Shown here piece by piece: positions 1 through 9,077 of a stretch of 56,692 nt of DNA. The notes under the pieces are model-generated. The model saw only the letters and a program-made list of their open reading frames with translations, did not search any database and was not told where the DNA came from. The stretch spans positions 1 to 56,692 of the forward strand of contig CAJTQA010000019.1 of NCBI GenBank assembly GCA_910578455.1. Direction: 5' to 3'. This DNA is from an uncultured Dorea sp. (GTDB lineage Bacteria > Bacillota > Clostridia > Lachnospirales > Lachnospiraceae). The translations under genes and the position numbers were made by a program. The number at the start of each line of letters is the position of its first letter. The first letter of the stretch is position 1.

Positions 1-169
1 ATTACTGGATTTGTAGCCACTTTTCACTTTCACAAGTGTCAAACTCGGGATTATAACTTTATCTTAACAGGCATTATTTCCCTTTTCAAGGCAATTCGTG
101 CTTATTTTATTGCAAATAATGCTCTATTGCGCTATCATAAACGTATACCGTTTTCACAAAGGAGTTCCT

Positions 170-1006
170 ATGGATATCTACGAAAAAAAAGGCTATTTAA
201 ACAGCGAATTCCGCCTGTTCCACTTAACAGGCAAAGAATCCCTCGAAATCAAAACCCACTACCATGACTTCGACAAGATCACCATCTTCCTGAAAGGCAG
301 GGTCTCCTACATCATCGAAGGCAAAAACTATGAGCTGAAACCTTATGACATCGTTCTTGTAAAGCACAACGACATGCACCGCCTTGTTGTCGATAATTCC
401 CAGGTTTATGACCGGATTATCGTCTACATCTCCCCGAACTTTACCAATGCATATAAGACCGACGACTATGACTTAAATTACTGCTTTCAGAAAGCCCGGG
501 CAGAACACTCCAATGTGCTGCGTATCCCATCCCTGGAAAAAAGCTCCCTGTTCTCCTCCATCGTGCGGCTGGAGCACTCCTTTTCCGACAATGGGTACGC
601 CGCCGGGCTGTACCGCCAAGTGCTTTTTTTAGAATTCATGGTCCATTTAAACAGGGCTGCATTTAAAAACCGCCTGGAATTCCTTGACACCGAAAGCAAC
701 TCCAAGGTTGCCGAAATCTTACAGTATATCAACGACAATCTGACGGAAGACCTGAGCATCGGCCATATCGCGGACACATTTTTCATCAGCAAATACTATA
801 TGATGCGCCAGTTTAAACAGGAAACCGGATATACGCTGGGAAACTACATCTCCCGCAAACGTCTCCTGCTGGCAAAAGAGCTTATCCTGTCCGGCACCGC
901 CCCAGCACAGGCATGCTTTGACTGCGGCTACAGAGATTACTCCACCTTCTCAAGAGCCTACCGCCGCCTGTTCTCGGAATCACCCGGCGCCGCGTCCTCC
1001 CCGTGA
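170..1006 (+). CDS. AraC-family transcriptional regulator
   Basis: DNA-binding regulator of about 278 residues. The N-terminal half is a cupin sensor domain (HYHDFDKITIFLKG, then a Tyr/Glu-rich beta segment). The C-terminal 100 residues are two helix-turn-helix units typical of AraC (LSIGHIADTFFISKYYMMRQ and a CFDCGYRDYSTFSRAYRR second motif). The chosen ATG at 170 has an AAAGGAG ribosome site 5 bases upstream at 158-164. An upstream in-frame ATG at 98 has no such site. The effector is unknown. The 3' end overlaps the 3' end of the opposing hflX gene by 49 bp. Family call is firm, target genes are not visible. Confidence 0.88.
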   Translation: MDIYEKKGYLNSEFRLFHLTGKESLEIKTHYHDFDKITIFLKGRVSYIIEGKNYELKPYDIVLVKHNDMHRLVVDNSQVYDRIIVYISPNFTNAYKTDDYDLNYCFQKARAEHSNVLRIPSLEKSSLFSSIVRLEHSFSDNGYAAGLYRQVLFLEFMVHLNRAAFKNRLEFLDTESNSKVAEILQYINDNLTEDLSIGHIADTFFISKYYMMRQFKQETGYTLGNYISRKRLLLAKELILSGTAPAQACFDCGYRDYSTFSRAYRRLFSESPGAASSP

Positions 1007-2265
1007 CGCGCCGGGACGTCTGACGGCGCTGCCTTTCCCCAGATGTCTGCCGGAACATATCCCCTCACGAAGATGCCGTCCTCCCGGTAATCTTCCTCTA
1101 TAAGCTCCCCGTACTTGCGGATAAGCTGTATCTTTGCCGTGTCTCTGTAATCATACACACACTCCACCGCAATTTTTTGCTCTCTTAAAACAGCCTCCAG
1201 CGCCTCCAAAAGCTCCGAAAGCCCTTCCCCTGTCTTTGCAGATGCCTTTACCGTACAGTCTGCCTGAAAATCTCGCAGAATCTCTTCTCCGGAAATCCGG
1301 TCCTGCTTGTTAAATACCGTTACCACCGGCTTTCTGCCCACCTCAAGGCTCCTGAGCGTCTCATACACCGTATGCATCTGCTCATCCATCTGCTGGTTGG
1401 ACGCATCTACTACATGGAGTATGACGTCCGCGTACTTCGCCTCCTCCAGCGTGCTCTTAAAAGCCTCCACTAGATGGTGCGGCAGCTTCCGGATAAACCC
1501 GACCGTATCTGTCAGAAGAACCTCCTGCCCTCCCGGCAGTTTTAAGTTTCTGGTGGTAGGGTCCAAAGTGGCAAACAGCTTGTCCTCCATAAGAATCTGC
1601 GCCCCTGTAAGCTTGTTGAGCAGCGTTGATTTTCCTGCGTTTGTATACCCCACGATAGCCACTACCGGAATCCAGCTTTTCCTTCTCTGTCCGCGGGCAA
1701 CCTCCCGGTGACACTTTATCCCCTTAAGCTCCCGGTTAAGCTGTGCGATCCGGTTCTTGATAAGCCGCCGGTCCATCTCAAGCTTTTTCTCCCCGGGGCC
1801 TCTTGTGCCAATTCCCCCGCCAAGCCTTGAGAGCGCCGTTCCAAACCCGGTAAGCCTCGTCTGCCTGTACTTAAGCTGCGCCAGCTCCACCTGTATCTTG
1901 CCCTCGCTGGTAGCCGCCCTCGCAGCAAAGATATCAAGGATCAGGAGCGTCCGGTCCATCACCTTCACGTCCAGCATATCCTGCAAGTTCTTCATCTGCA
2001 CAGGCGACAGCTCGTCGTCACAGACCACGCCTGTGCCTGACGTCTCCCACAGGAGATCCTTAAGCTCCTCTATCTTTCCCTTCCCAAGGTATGTTGCCGG
2101 GTGCGCCTGCTCCCTGCTCTGGATGATCCTCCCCACCGTCTCCGCTCCCGCAGTCTGTGCAAGCTCGGAAAGCTCATCCAGAAGATGCCCTGTATCTTCC
2201 ATGCTAAAAGTACATACCCCAGCCACAACTATCCGTTCTGTCTCTTCCTTTAAATCATACATCAC
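958..2265 (-). CDS. hflX: Ribosome-associated GTPase HflX
   Basis: GTPase of about 435 residues that binds the large ribosomal subunit and splits or rescues stalled ribosomes in the cytoplasm. The N-terminal HflX domain contains the conserved region around GRIIQSREQAHPATYLGKGK. A glycine-rich linker (GGGIGTRGPGEKKLEMDRR) leads to the G domain with G1 GYTNAGKST, G3 DTVGF and G4 FNKQD. The start is GTG at 2265 or the ATG directly after it (2262); GGGAG at 2276-2280 serves both. It begins one base after the stop of the upstream TPR lipoprotein gene, so the two are co-transcribed. The C-terminal tail runs into the convergent AraC gene. Confidence 0.93.
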   Translation of the reverse strand: MMYDLKEETERIVVAGVCTFSMEDTGHLLDELSELAQTAGAETVGRIIQSREQAHPATYLGKGKIEELKDLLWETSGTGVVCDDELSPVQMKNLQDMLDVKVMDRTLLILDIFAARAATSEGKIQVELAQLKYRQTRLTGFGTALSRLGGGIGTRGPGEKKLEMDRRLIKNRIAQLNRELKGIKCHREVARGQRRKSWIPVVAIVGYTNAGKSTLLNKLTGAQILMEDKLFATLDPTTRNLKLPGGQEVLLTDTVGFIRKLPHHLVEAFKSTLEEAKYADVILHVVDASNQQMDEQMHTVYETLRSLEVGRKPVVTVFNKQDRISGEEILRDFQADCTVKASAKTGEGLSELLEALEAVLREQKIAVECVYDYRDTAKIQLIRKYGELIEEDYREDGIFVRGYVPADIWGKAAPSDVPARHGEDAAPGDSENRRR

Positions 2266-2266
2266 G

Positions 2267-2794
2267 CTATCTTGTCTCCCAGAACTGCGCCTCTTTTACT
2301 GCGCTCTCATCGTCTGGATAATCCGCCACGTATTCTTTCAGAAGAGTCCGTGCCGTATCCATATCTCCAAGTTTCTCATAAGCGGCAATGCTGTTAAAAC
2401 GCATCTCCTGTTTCACCTCATCGCTGATCTTTTCATCCTTAAGCGCCTGTTCAAAATACTCAATTGCTTTTTCTGGATTATCAGTTTTCAGCTCACAGCT
2501 CCCAAGAAAATGATACAGCGTGCCTGTCTTCGCGCCGCCCTCTTTCAGCACGTTTTCAAATGCAGCCTTTGCCCCTTCATAGTCCTCCGTCTCCCACAGG
2601 GAAATCCCAAGCCCTCTGTAGGAATCTGCTTTGCTCCGATTCTGGTCGGCCGCTTCTTGAAACTGCCTTGCCGCCTCCTCAAATTGCCCTTCCTTCAATG
2701 CCTCCACCCCGTCTTCGTATGGATCTGCCATGCATCCTGACAGAGCAGCCGCAAGGAAAAAGACGGCAGCAAGGCATTTCACTCTTTTCTTCAT
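2267..2794 (-). CDS. TPR-repeat lipoprotein
   Basis: Secreted lipoprotein of about 175 residues. The start ATG at 2794 gives a signal peptide with a lipobox LAAALSGC (Cys21), so the protein should be anchored to the outer face of the membrane. An ATG further upstream would put about 33 hydrophilic residues before the signal and is rejected. The rest is tetratricopeptide-like helical repeats (EALKEGQFEEAARQFQEA, then SYRGLGISLWETEDYEGAK, then YHFLGSCELKTDNPEKAIEY), a scaffold for protein contacts. It lies 17 bp after the ATPase gene and 1 bp before hflX. The specific partner is unknown. Confidence 0.8.
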   Translation of the reverse strand: MKKRVKCLAAVFFLAAALSGCMADPYEDGVEALKEGQFEEAARQFQEAADQNRSKADSYRGLGISLWETEDYEGAKAAFENVLKEGGAKTGTLYHFLGSCELKTDNPEKAIEYFEQALKDEKISDEVKQEMRFNSIAAYEKLGDMDTARTLLKEYVADYPDDESAVKEAQFWETR

Positions 2795-2811
2795 CCTATT
2801 TATCCCCTTAT

Positions 2812-4674
2812 CTAAACTGTATATTTTGCTGTCCATGCAGCATTCATGATTGACGCGATCATAACTCCTACCTCTGCGAGAATCGCCTCCCACATCCCGA
2901 AATATCCGATTCCTGCCATCAAAAGGACCATTGCCTTGATTCCCATAGCAAACATGATATTCTGGTTCACAACTTTAACCGTCTCTTTCGCTATGCGTAT
3001 AACATCCTTAAGCTTTGTAAGCTCCCCGTTAATAAGGACTACATCCGCCGCCTCGACAGCTGCCGCTGACGCAAGCTCTCCCACGGCAACGCCCACATCC
3101 GCTCTTGCAAGAACAGGTGCGTCATTGATTCCGTCACCCACAAAAACCAGCTTTTCCGAGCTGTCCTGGACGAACAGGAATTCCTCCAGCTGCTCGACCT
3201 TCTCCAACGGCATCAGGTCCGAATATGCATAATCCATGTCCAATTCTTCCGCCGTTTCCCTCCCTGCGTCCTCCGAATCCCCGGTAAGCATGACCAAAAC
3301 CCCGTTGCACCTGTTTTTCAGGTAATCCAGCGTGTCATAGGCGTCTTCCCTGATCTCATCCGAAATGACAATATGGCCCACATATGTATTTCCGATCGCC
3401 ACATACACGACGGAGCCTGACGTATCCGGCTCTTCAATCTCAACCTTTTCTTTTTCCATCAGCCGCCAGTTCCCCACATGGACCCTCTGGCCCTCATAGG
3501 TGGCGCTGACCCCGTACCCGGGAGTCTCCCTCACCCTGTATACCTTGTCCTTGTTGATTGCGCCTGTATACGCCTCAAAAAGAGACTGCGCGATAGGATG
3601 GTTTGAATAGCACTCCACATGAGCGGCTATCTTAAGCAGGTCTCTTTCCAGCATTCCCACCGCCTTTACCCTCTTCACTTCAAACACGCCCTGCGTCAGC
3701 GTTCCAGTCTTGTCAAATACAAAAATATCTGATTTTGCCAGATCCTCCAGATAATTTCCTCCTTTGACCAGGATGCCATGCTTTGCCGCACAGGCAATGC
3801 CGCCGAGAAACGCGATCGGCACGGACATGACGATCGCGCCGGGGGATGCCACTACCATAAAGATAAGCCCCCTGTATATCCATGTGTTCCAGTTCCCGTA
3901 AGAAAACGACAGCGGCGGATATACCATGATAAATGCAGACAGCAAAAGCATCGCCGCCGTATACACCCTGGAAAACCTTGACACAAAAGTCTCGCTTTCA
4001 GCCTTTCTGTTCTGGGCTTCATCCACCATGTTCATGATTTTGGAAACGGTAGAATCTTCGTATACTTTCACGACCCTAGCCTCAATCACGCCGCTTAAGT
4101 TGATGCAGCCGCTGTAAATCCGGTCCCCCGGCCTTGCCCACTGGGGCGCTGCCTCTCCGGTAAGCGCTTTTGTGTCAATGGTGGTGGCTCCATGCAGCAC
4201 CAGCGCGTCCACCGGAATCCGCTCTCCCGGCTTAATGACAATGATATGGCTCAGCATCAGCTCCCCGGGGTCTACCTGCACTTCCCCGTCCGCCGTCTTC
4301 AGCGTCGCATAGGCGGGCCTGATATTGGTCATCTCCGCGATTGAGCGCTTTGCGCTGTCAGATGCAAACGTCTCAAATATCACGCCCAGCTCAAACAAAA
4401 GCATGACAAGAACGCCCTCGATATACCTTCCGATACCGAAAGCCCCCACCGTAGCCAGAATGATAAAAGTATATTCTGTAAATACCCTCTTCTGCATAAG
4501 CTTATCGCTCTGTTTCCGAAACGTATCAAAGCCGATAAACAGATAGGCTGTAAAGAACAGAAAGAACTTCACCCAATCTGTCACAGTCATCTGCTGGGTC
4601 AGGATAACCCCGCATATATAAATTACTGCACCTATTCCATAAATCATACTCGTTCTCTTTAACTGCGCCGTCAT
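2812..4674 (-). CDS. P1B-type heavy-metal ATPase with an SPG core motif
   Basis: Membrane P-type ATPase of 620 residues, likely to move a metal ion across the cytoplasmic membrane. Catalytic motifs are intact: phosphatase TGEA, phosphorylation site DKTGT (Asp321), TGD and GDGINDAP. It lacks the N-terminal HMA metal-binding domain. The transmembrane metal motif, CPC in the Zn/Cd pumps, reads Ser277-Pro278-Gly279. The last helix has AEVG where Zn pumps have ADTG. Short length and absent HMA resemble P1B-4 (SPC) pumps, but the second Cys is Gly. It follows the ArsR-type gene by 31 bp, so metal control is likely, while the substrate cannot be assigned. The family call is firm, the specificity open. 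Confidence 0.9.
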   Translation of the reverse strand: MTAQLKRTSMIYGIGAVIYICGVILTQQMTVTDWVKFFLFFTAYLFIGFDTFRKQSDKLMQKRVFTEYTFIILATVGAFGIGRYIEGVLVMLLFELGVIFETFASDSAKRSIAEMTNIRPAYATLKTADGEVQVDPGELMLSHIIVIKPGERIPVDALVLHGATTIDTKALTGEAAPQWARPGDRIYSGCINLSGVIEARVVKVYEDSTVSKIMNMVDEAQNRKAESETFVSRFSRVYTAAMLLLSAFIMVYPPLSFSYGNWNTWIYRGLIFMVVASPGAIVMSVPIAFLGGIACAAKHGILVKGGNYLEDLAKSDIFVFDKTGTLTQGVFEVKRVKAVGMLERDLLKIAAHVECYSNHPIAQSLFEAYTGAINKDKVYRVRETPGYGVSATYEGQRVHVGNWRLMEKEKVEIEEPDTSGSVVYVAIGNTYVGHIVISDEIREDAYDTLDYLKNRCNGVLVMLTGDSEDAGRETAEELDMDYAYSDLMPLEKVEQLEEFLFVQDSSEKLVFVGDGINDAPVLARADVGVAVGELASAAAVEAADVVLINGELTKLKDVIRIAKETVKVVNQNIMFAMGIKAMVLLMAGIGYFGMWEAILAEVGVMIASIMNAAWTAKYTV

Positions 4675-4705
4675 AATACTTCCCTTTTTATATATATATT
4701 CAAAC

Positions 4706-5065
4706 TTACTCCTGAATATGCTCCATTCCCTGACTGATAATTGCCTGAATATGTCTGTCGGCCAGAGAATAGTACACCGTCTTGCCCTCCCTGCGGTTCT
4801 TTACCAGCTTCATCTGCTTCAGCACCCGCAGCTGATGGGAGATCGCCGACTGCGTCATGCCTAAAAGCTCTGCCAGGTCGCAGACGCACATCTCCGATTC
4901 AAGCAGGACGCACAGTATCTTCACTCTCGTAGCATCCCCGAACACCTTGTAGAAATCAGCAAGCCCGTACATTAGCTCTTCCGCAGGCATCCGCCTCTTC
5001 ACCTTCTGTATCATATCTTCATGAACGCATGTCACATCACAGCATTCCACTTCCGTATTCCCCAT
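4706..5065 (-). CDS. CadC/SmtB-type ArsR-family metal repressor
   Basis: Winged-helix metal sensor of 119 residues. The core reads FKVFGDATRVKILCVLL-like with Y for F, then EMCVCDLAELLGMTQSAISH (recognition helix) and the wing REGKTVYYSL. Metal ligands typical of CadC are visible: N-terminal Cys residues (ECC and TC), the C-x-C of the ELCVCDL-like motif, and an alpha-5 set (DRHIQAI with later His/Glu). It should release DNA on binding Cd, Pb or Zn. It sits directly upstream of one P-type ATPase and just downstream of another, so it probably regulates both; an SmtB-like operator lies before the latter at 7502-7530. Confidence 0.9.
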   Translation of the reverse strand: MGNTEVECCDVTCVHEDMIQKVKRRMPAEELMYGLADFYKVFGDATRVKILCVLLESEMCVCDLAELLGMTQSAISHQLRVLKQMKLVKNRREGKTVYYSLADRHIQAIISQGMEHIQE

Positions 5066-5112
5066 ATGTCTCCTTTCATCCTGCCCCGCGGCAGAAAAAT
5101 ATCTAATGATAA

Positions 5113-5153
5113 TTATGCCAAATGGTCAAATCTATTTCAACCATCTGGCATAA
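5113..5153. promoter_or_regulatory. Inverted-repeat operator and promoter of the arsR gene
   Basis: Two 14-base arms at 5113-5126 and 5140-5153 match at 13 of 14 positions (TTATGCCAAATGGT against the reverse complement of ACCATCTGGCATAA). On the minus strand the element contains a plausible -35 TTGAAA and -10 CATAAT with 17 bp spacing, 48 to 90 bp upstream of the arsR start. There is no T-tract, so it is an operator rather than a terminator. Its sequence is unlike the SmtB-type site upstream of the neighbouring zntA-like gene, so another regulator may bind here. Confidence 0.6.
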
Positions 5154-5177
5154 AGTTAATAAAATCGTAAATAAATT

Positions 5178-7475
5178 TTATCTTTTATAAAGTACCCGTA
5201 TAGAATTAAGCACGCACAGCATGGCGACACCGGTGTCTGCAAATACCGCCATCCACATATTGGCAAAGCCTGCAAATCCTAAGAGCATGACAAGCATTTT
5301 GACCGCCAGTGCAAATACCACGTTCTGCACTGCCGCCCGGCCAGTGCTTTTCGCAATCCGGATAGAATCCGGGATTGCCTGGACCTGGGATGTCATAAAC
5401 ACCACGTCCGCCGCCTCAATCGCCGCGTCTGCGCCGCTCCCCATGGCGGCTCCCACATCTGCACCCGCCAGCACCGGCGCGTCATTGATTCCGTCTCCCA
5501 CATACATGACCGCTCCATGGGACTTCCTAATGCTTTTTAATGCTTCCAGCTTATTTTCCGGAAGGAGCTGTGCGTGAACTTCGTCGATTTCCGTCTCTTC
5601 CGCAACTGCCCTGGCAGCCCCCGGGGCATCCCCGGTAAGCATGGCAGTGAAGAGCCCTTCTTTCTTCATCTCTCTGACTGCCGCACATGAGTCCTCTTTT
5701 ACCGCATCATCAATGATAAGATATCCCTCAAGCCTTCCGTCTGCCGCAACCAGCACGGCAGTGCCACTTTCCTTACCCGCATATGCCCCATAGTCTACCC
5801 CGTTCATCTCCATCAGGGAAACATTTCCGCATAGGACCGTTCCTTCCGGGAATTCGGCGCAGATGCCTTTCCCTGATATTTCCCGTATCTCTTTCGGCTC
5901 TTTCAGGCTAAGGTTCTGTTCCTTTGCCTCCTTTATGATACTTTGCCCAATCGGATGCGTAGAGGAAATCTCACAGTCCGCGGCTATTGTAAGGAGCTGT
6001 TTTTCTGTCAGGCGGTTTACGGATACTATCTTTTGGACTGCAAAGTCTCCTTTTGTAATCGTACCCGTTTTATCCATGGCCACTGCCCGGACACCTTTCA
6101 ATGCCTCAATCGCAAGGCCGCCCTTAAAAAGAATTCCCTTTTTGGAGCCCGCCCCGATTCCGGAGAAAAACGCCAGCGGAACGCTCAGCACCAGAGCGCA
6201 GGGGCAGCTGATGACAAGAAATGTTATCGCCGTGTAGATCCAGTGGTTCCAGTCTCCGGTCATCAAAGACGGCACAACCGCGGTAACTATGGCAGCCGCC
6301 ACCACAGCCGGCGTGTATATCCTGGCAAACCGGGTGATAAACTTATCGATCCTCGGCTTACTCGCCGCCGCATTTTCCACAGAATCCAGGATTCTTGTAA
6401 CCATGGATTCTCCCAGCTCCTTCTCCACCTTTACTTTTAAGACTCCTTGCTCATTGACGCACCCGGAAATCACTTCCGATCCAGGACACGCCCTTACCGG
6501 AACCGGCTCTCCCGTAACCGGAGATGTGTCAATCCTGCTCTCCCCTTCCAATACAATACCGTCAAGCGGCACGCGGTCCCCGGGTCTGATAACGATTGTG
6601 TCTCCGCATTTTGCCTCTGCCGCCGGTATCTCTACAGTTTCCCCTTCTTTTACAGCATACACCACCTCGGGGCGCAGATCCACGGCATCCATGATCTGGG
6701 AACGGCTTCTTTCCACTGCCACATCCTCAAAGAATTCGCCCACCCGGTAAAAAAGCATAACGCCTACCGCCTCTGCGAAATCCCCGATTACGAACGCGGC
6801 AAGCGTCGCCACGCTCATAAGGAAATTCTCATCGAACACACGCCCGTTCTTTAAGTTCTTCAACGCCTTCCATACGATCTCAAATCCCAATACCGCATAA
6901 GCCGTGATAAAAAGCACTGCTCCTGCCATTGTGCTAAGGCTCCCTGCATGCTCCGCCACAATCCCCGCTGCAAAAAGAACAGCTCCTGAACCGATTCCCA
7001 GCACATCCTGCCTGTGCTCTGCAAAAAAGCTTTTTCTTACTTTCTTCACCGCCGGTTCCTGCATTTTCGCATCCTGCGGAACTACTTTTACATCCGGCTC
7101 AATCGACGCACAGATCTTCTGCAGTTCGGGAAGGAGCGCTCTCTCTGTAACCGAGCCGACTGTCAGTTTCTTTGTCGCAAAAGTGATCACTGCCGCCTCC
7201 ACTCCAGGAAGGGAACTGATTTTTTTCTCCATCTTTGCGGCGCAGTTGGCGCATCCCAGGTTCTCCAATATGTATACCTGTTTCACCGCACCCTCCGGGA
7301 ACTGTCCTGTTTCATGTGCAATGTCTAGGCCATGATGATGCTCATGCCCGCAGCCGCATTCCTCTTCATGATGATGTCCATGGTCATGGTGCTCATGCCT
7401 GCAGCCGCACTCTTCTCCATGATAATGTTTATGCTCATGGAGGTCTTCCTGATTTTGCAATACCTGTTCTCTCAT
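5178..7475 (-). CDS. zntA: Zn/Cd/Pb-exporting P1B-2 ATPase with His-rich N-terminus
   Basis: Metal efflux pump of about 765 residues. The N-terminus is a histidine/cysteine-rich stretch (several HEHHDHGHHHEEECGCG-like units, residues about 8-45) followed by one HMA domain with the GCANC metal-binding pair. The membrane core has CPC (VISCPCALVLSVPLAF), and the catalytic loops show TGEPVP, DKTGT, TGDAP and GDGINDAP. The last helix has ADTGVAML. Start chosen at ATG 7475, which has AGGAG at 7484-7488. An ATG at 7520 lies inside the operator and lacks a ribosome site. Substrate by family knowledge is Zn2+, Cd2+ or Pb2+. Expression is probably ArsR-controlled. Confidence 0.92.
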   Translation of the reverse strand: MREQVLQNQEDLHEHKHYHGEECGCRHEHHDHGHHHEEECGCGHEHHHGLDIAHETGQFPEGAVKQVYILENLGCANCAAKMEKKISSLPGVEAAVITFATKKLTVGSVTERALLPELQKICASIEPDVKVVPQDAKMQEPAVKKVRKSFFAEHRQDVLGIGSGAVLFAAGIVAEHAGSLSTMAGAVLFITAYAVLGFEIVWKALKNLKNGRVFDENFLMSVATLAAFVIGDFAEAVGVMLFYRVGEFFEDVAVERSRSQIMDAVDLRPEVVYAVKEGETVEIPAAEAKCGDTIVIRPGDRVPLDGIVLEGESRIDTSPVTGEPVPVRACPGSEVISGCVNEQGVLKVKVEKELGESMVTRILDSVENAAASKPRIDKFITRFARIYTPAVVAAAIVTAVVPSLMTGDWNHWIYTAITFLVISCPCALVLSVPLAFFSGIGAGSKKGILFKGGLAIEALKGVRAVAMDKTGTITKGDFAVQKIVSVNRLTEKQLLTIAADCEISSTHPIGQSIIKEAKEQNLSLKEPKEIREISGKGICAEFPEGTVLCGNVSLMEMNGVDYGAYAGKESGTAVLVAADGRLEGYLIIDDAVKEDSCAAVREMKKEGLFTAMLTGDAPGAARAVAEETEIDEVHAQLLPENKLEALKSIRKSHGAVMYVGDGINDAPVLAGADVGAAMGSGADAAIEAADVVFMTSQVQAIPDSIRIAKSTGRAAVQNVVFALAVKMLVMLLGFAGFANMWMAVFADTGVAMLCVLNSIRVLYKR

Positions 7476-7501
7476 AGTGATACTCTCCTGATTCATTACT
7501 A

Positions 7502-7561
7502 TATATGAACAATTATTCATATGTTCATGTATAGTAAATCATAGAATTACCACTTTGTCAA
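7502..7561 (-). promoter_or_regulatory. zntA promoter with SmtB/CadC-type operator
   Basis: Minus-strand -35 TTGACA (7556-7561), 17 bp spacer and -10 TTTACT (7533-7538) place the start near 7526. The palindrome ATATGAACAATTATTCATAT (7503-7522) covers the expected start site and matches the TGAA-n6-TTCA form bound by SmtB/CzrA/CadC repressors. A further TGTTCATG half-site follows. Repression by the ArsR protein encoded at 4706-5065 is the simplest reading. Confidence 0.75.
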
Positions 7562-7567
7562 TCCCTG

Positions 7568-8299
7568 TTAAAAATTATTATCCTCTATCTCCTCTGCCTC
7601 CTCCTGCGTAATCATCCCGCGCCGCTCCATGCTCTTCAGCACATGCGACACTCTCTTCTCCGCCAGTTTTTTGTTGACATCCGGCGAATACTCCGACGGA
7701 AGATTTGGAATCCCTGCCAGCATGGCACATTCATAATCCGTAAGCTCAGAAGGCTCCTTTCCGAAATATCCTGCCGATGCCTCACGTATCCCTTTATATC
7801 CGCTGCCAAAATCAACGATGTTGGCATACAGCTCAAAAATCTCATCTTTCGTGTATTTTGACTCCATCTCAAGCGTTGCAAATGCCTCTGCCGCTTTGCG
7901 CTCCATCTTTTTTTCTTTTGTGAACATCAGGTTCTTCACAAGCTGCTGGGTGATGGTGCTGCCGCCTTCCTCAAAAGACCACGCCTTTATGTCCGTCCAG
8001 GCTGCCCTTGCAATCGAAATCACGTCAATCCCCCCATGTTTCCGAAACCTGTGATCCTCCACGGACACCGCGGCATTTACATAAAACTCCGGGAGCTCGG
8101 AATATACGGCATAGTCCTCATCCTCCCGGGCATCCCTGACCCTCTCGTCCAGCGTCCTTTCTTCTGCCGCCTGACGGTAAAGCATGTACCCTTTCGCCCC
8201 ATAAAATGCAGCCGTTCCCAATGCTATGCACAGAACGGCTGTCAGCAGGACTATAACTGTTTTTTTGATAACGCGTACCTTTTTCTCTGTATTTTTCAT
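7568..8299 (-). CDS. mtgA: Monofunctional peptidoglycan glycosyltransferase (GT51)
   Basis: Membrane-anchored transglycosylase of 243 residues that polymerises lipid II into glycan strands. One N-terminal membrane helix (residues about 14-36) precedes the GT51 domain with its conserved blocks: EDHRFRKHGG (catalytic Glu), GGSTITQQLVKN, and a KDEIFELYANIVDFGSGYKG stretch. No transpeptidase domain follows, unlike class A PBPs. Gene end is only about 90 bp from the zntA start, and ung lies upstream with 26 bp between them. Confidence in the enzyme class is high; the symbol is by analogy. Confidence 0.9.
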   Translation of the reverse strand: MKNTEKKVRVIKKTVIVLLTAVLCIALGTAAFYGAKGYMLYRQAAEERTLDERVRDAREDEDYAVYSELPEFYVNAAVSVEDHRFRKHGGIDVISIARAAWTDIKAWSFEEGGSTITQQLVKNLMFTKEKKMERKAAEAFATLEMESKYTKDEIFELYANIVDFGSGYKGIREASAGYFGKEPSELTDYECAMLAGIPNLPSEYSPDVNKKLAEKRVSHVLKSMERRGMITQEEAEEIEDNNF

Positions 8300-8325
8300 A
8301 AGTATTTCCCTTCCGGTACCTTTAC

Positions 8326-8997
8326 TTAATCCTCAATCTGCCAATCCACCGGCTCCGCGCCATGTGCCGCAAGAAAATCGTTTGCCTGGCTGAAAGGCCT
8401 GCTGCCGAAAAATCCCCGGTATGCTGAGAGCGGACTAGGATGAGGCGCTTTCAGTATCAGATGGTTCGGGTTTGTCAGCATCTTTTCCTTCCTCTGCGCC
8501 GGAGTCCCCCACAGGATAAACACGATCGGCCTGTCCTGGCTGTTGAGCGCCATGATGGCGGCATCTGTAAATTCCTCCCAGCCAATCCCCCTGTGTGAAT
8601 TGGCCTGATGCGCCCGCACGGTAAGAACGGTGTTGAGCATGAGCACTCCCTGCTCGGCCCATTTTGTAAGGTAGCCGTGGCTTGGTATCGTACACCCAAG
8701 GTCATCATGCAGCTCCTGATAGATATTTACAAGAGAGGGCGGAATATCAACCCCCTTTTTTACGGAAAAGCAAAGACCGTGGGCTTGCCCGTGATTGTGG
8801 TACGGATCCTGCCCGAAGATTACAACCTTCACTTTATGTAACGGAGTAAGGTGGAATGCATTGAAAATATCATCCGCAGGAGGAAAGATCAATTTTGTCT
8901 TATACTCCTCGCTCACTGTCTTGAATAATTGTTTATAATACGGTTTTCTGAATTCATCTTTCAGGGCATCCAGCCAATCATTATTAATTGCCGCCAT
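8326..8997 (-). CDS. ung: Uracil-DNA glycosylase
   Basis: Family 1 uracil-DNA glycosylase, 223 residues, the usual length. It excises uracil from DNA to begin base excision repair. Visible signatures are the water-activating loop VVIFGQDPYHNHGQAHG (catalytic Asp), FILWGTPAQ, and the minor-groove intercalation loop HPSPLSAYRGFFG. Start ATG at 8997 has GAGGAG upstream. It is in the same orientation as hisF and mtgA, with 80 bp to hisF, where I see no terminator. Confidence 0.96.
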   Translation of the reverse strand: MAAINNDWLDALKDEFRKPYYKQLFKTVSEEYKTKLIFPPADDIFNAFHLTPLHKVKVVIFGQDPYHNHGQAHGLCFSVKKGVDIPPSLVNIYQELHDDLGCTIPSHGYLTKWAEQGVLMLNTVLTVRAHQANSHRGIGWEEFTDAAIMALNSQDRPIVFILWGTPAQRKEKMLTNPNHLILKAPHPSPLSAYRGFFGSRPFSQANDFLAAHGAEPVDWQIED

Positions 8998-9077
8998 AAT
9001 ACATTCTCCTCACTTGTATTTTTCAATCATGCTTACATTATAGTTTCGATCTTTCCTTTTATCAAGTCCCGGCTCCT

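Noticed and set aside
1757..2740. Long plus-strand open frame opposite hflX
   Set aside because: It mirrors the codon pattern of hflX and the TPR gene, has no ribosome site and no recognisable domain.
7476..7520. Longer N-terminus for the zntA-like ATPase
   Set aside because: Those codons lie in the operator-promoter region and the ATG has no ribosome site.
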